A stretch of DNA of 64,000 bases, taken from the NCBI GenBank assembly GCA_018105865.1, contig CM030841.1, positions 15,201,682-15,265,681 on the forward strand. The letters are read 5' to 3'. This document shows, in pieces, positions 63,447 to 64,000 of this stretch. Within the stretch, counting starts at the first letter, position 1. Each line of letters opens with the position of its first letter. The DNA is from Metaphire vulgaris. Taxonomy: Eukaryota; Annelida; Clitellata; Crassiclitellata; Megascolecidae. The position numbers and the translations under genes were made by a program. Under the pieces are notes generated by a model. That model did not search any database and was not told where the DNA came from. It was given only the letters and a program-made list of their open reading frames with translations.

Positions 63447-63806
63447 GGTATTTTGAACTTTCCCAGACTGGAATTCGCTGGAACATCTGGTGGAAAAATG
63501 TCGGATAGTTCTGAAGTTTTGCCATTTAGTCGCTAGGTTCGCTTTTTCGCCTCCCGTTAAATACGGGTTAAACGTTGAAACCGGCTTATTATTAAGCGGA
63601 AGCAGGAGGTTCAGACATAATTTGCCACTTCATTCTTTCTCGCGTCATGCTTTCGACGTGTGGTGTGACCAAGTCCCCGCCCGCAGCTTGCCACAACGGC
63701 GGCGACGGCCCAATCAGTCAAAAGGGAAGGAATCTAGAAATGAATAGACTATAGTCCCTGGACGCAGAAAAAGAAAAAAAAACATCTTCTGAAGAAAAAG
63801 TATATT

Positions 63807-63976
63807 CTACAAAGGTGCTGCTCTACTTCGACCGGACTATCGGCGACATATTTCAGGCGTCTGTCGGCCTTTTTTAGGCCCGTGGGGACTAAAGGGAAGA
63901 GGGACACAATTGGCAGCAGCTGTCTTGTTGAACAGCTGTCTTCAAGGTTTTTTGCTTTTTCAAGCGTCGACTGCAT
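63807..63976 (-). CDS. Possible first exon of an unknown gene
   Basis: Minus-strand frame from ATG at 63976 reads MQSTLEKAKNLEDSCSTRQL..., then PLVPTGLKKADRRLKYVADS... It contains no low-complexity run and could end at a T|GTAGAA donor near 63807. No domain is recognised and the downstream exon was not found, so this may be chance. Confidence 0.2.
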
Positions 63977-64000
63977 TTTTCGAACTCTCGCTGTCTCTGT

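Overview
The window is a piece of a metazoan nuclear genome. Evidence for this is spliced genes with GT-AG introns, long AT-rich introns, very many trinucleotide and dinucleotide microsatellites, and a dense load of short non-autonomous DNA transposons. All four recognisable genes are animal families. The frequent GGCCTA words and the single JIP-type and metaxin-2 genes made me think of an invertebrate deuterostome such as an echinoderm or hemichordate. That placement is a guess, because nothing in the window is diagnostic.

Genes. (1) 7959-16252, minus strand: ten exons of a JNK-interacting protein (MAPK8IP1/2, JIP1/2) with SH3 domain, PTB domain and a C-terminal kinesin-light-chain motif; the first coding exon was not found. 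(2) 20358-25525, plus strand: a complete nine-exon metaxin-2 gene of 262 residues, including a 39-nt microexon; it lies head to head with the JIP gene. (3) 29279-31556, minus strand: a two-exon, GC-rich ankyrin-repeat plus SOCS-box gene of 385 residues (ASB-like, probable ECS ubiquitin-ligase substrate receptor). (4) 38549 to about 52340, plus strand: a FAM149 family gene (FAM149A/B1-like, cilium related) with at least twelve well-phased exons and three or four more C-terminal exons whose joins I could not settle. The ends of the window (1-7.9 kb and about 53-64 kb) and the 33-38.5 kb block hold no recognisable gene, only repeats, one LINE 3' relic, one BED-zinc-finger-like exon relic and a GC-rich island near 59.3-60.1 kb.

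Repeats. The striking content is mobile. About 20 short elements have CAG...CTG-type inverted ends and 8-bp target-site duplications that can be read directly (hAT type), several of them nested inside each other. Eleven elements of about 80 bp are bounded by TTAA and ACCC/GGGT ends. There are also TA-flanked pogo/mariner-like foldbacks, TTA-flanked Harbinger-like palindromes and SINE/LINE tails. Two loci (56.6-58.3 kb and 32.1-33.1 kb) share an architecture in which two directly oriented copies of the same MITE flank a tandem array, with the same octamer at both inner junctions. At the first locus the whole MITE-array-MITE block carries its own outer target duplication inside another MITE, suggesting that a tandem array was mobilised as a composite hAT unit. 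This is the observation most worth follow-up.
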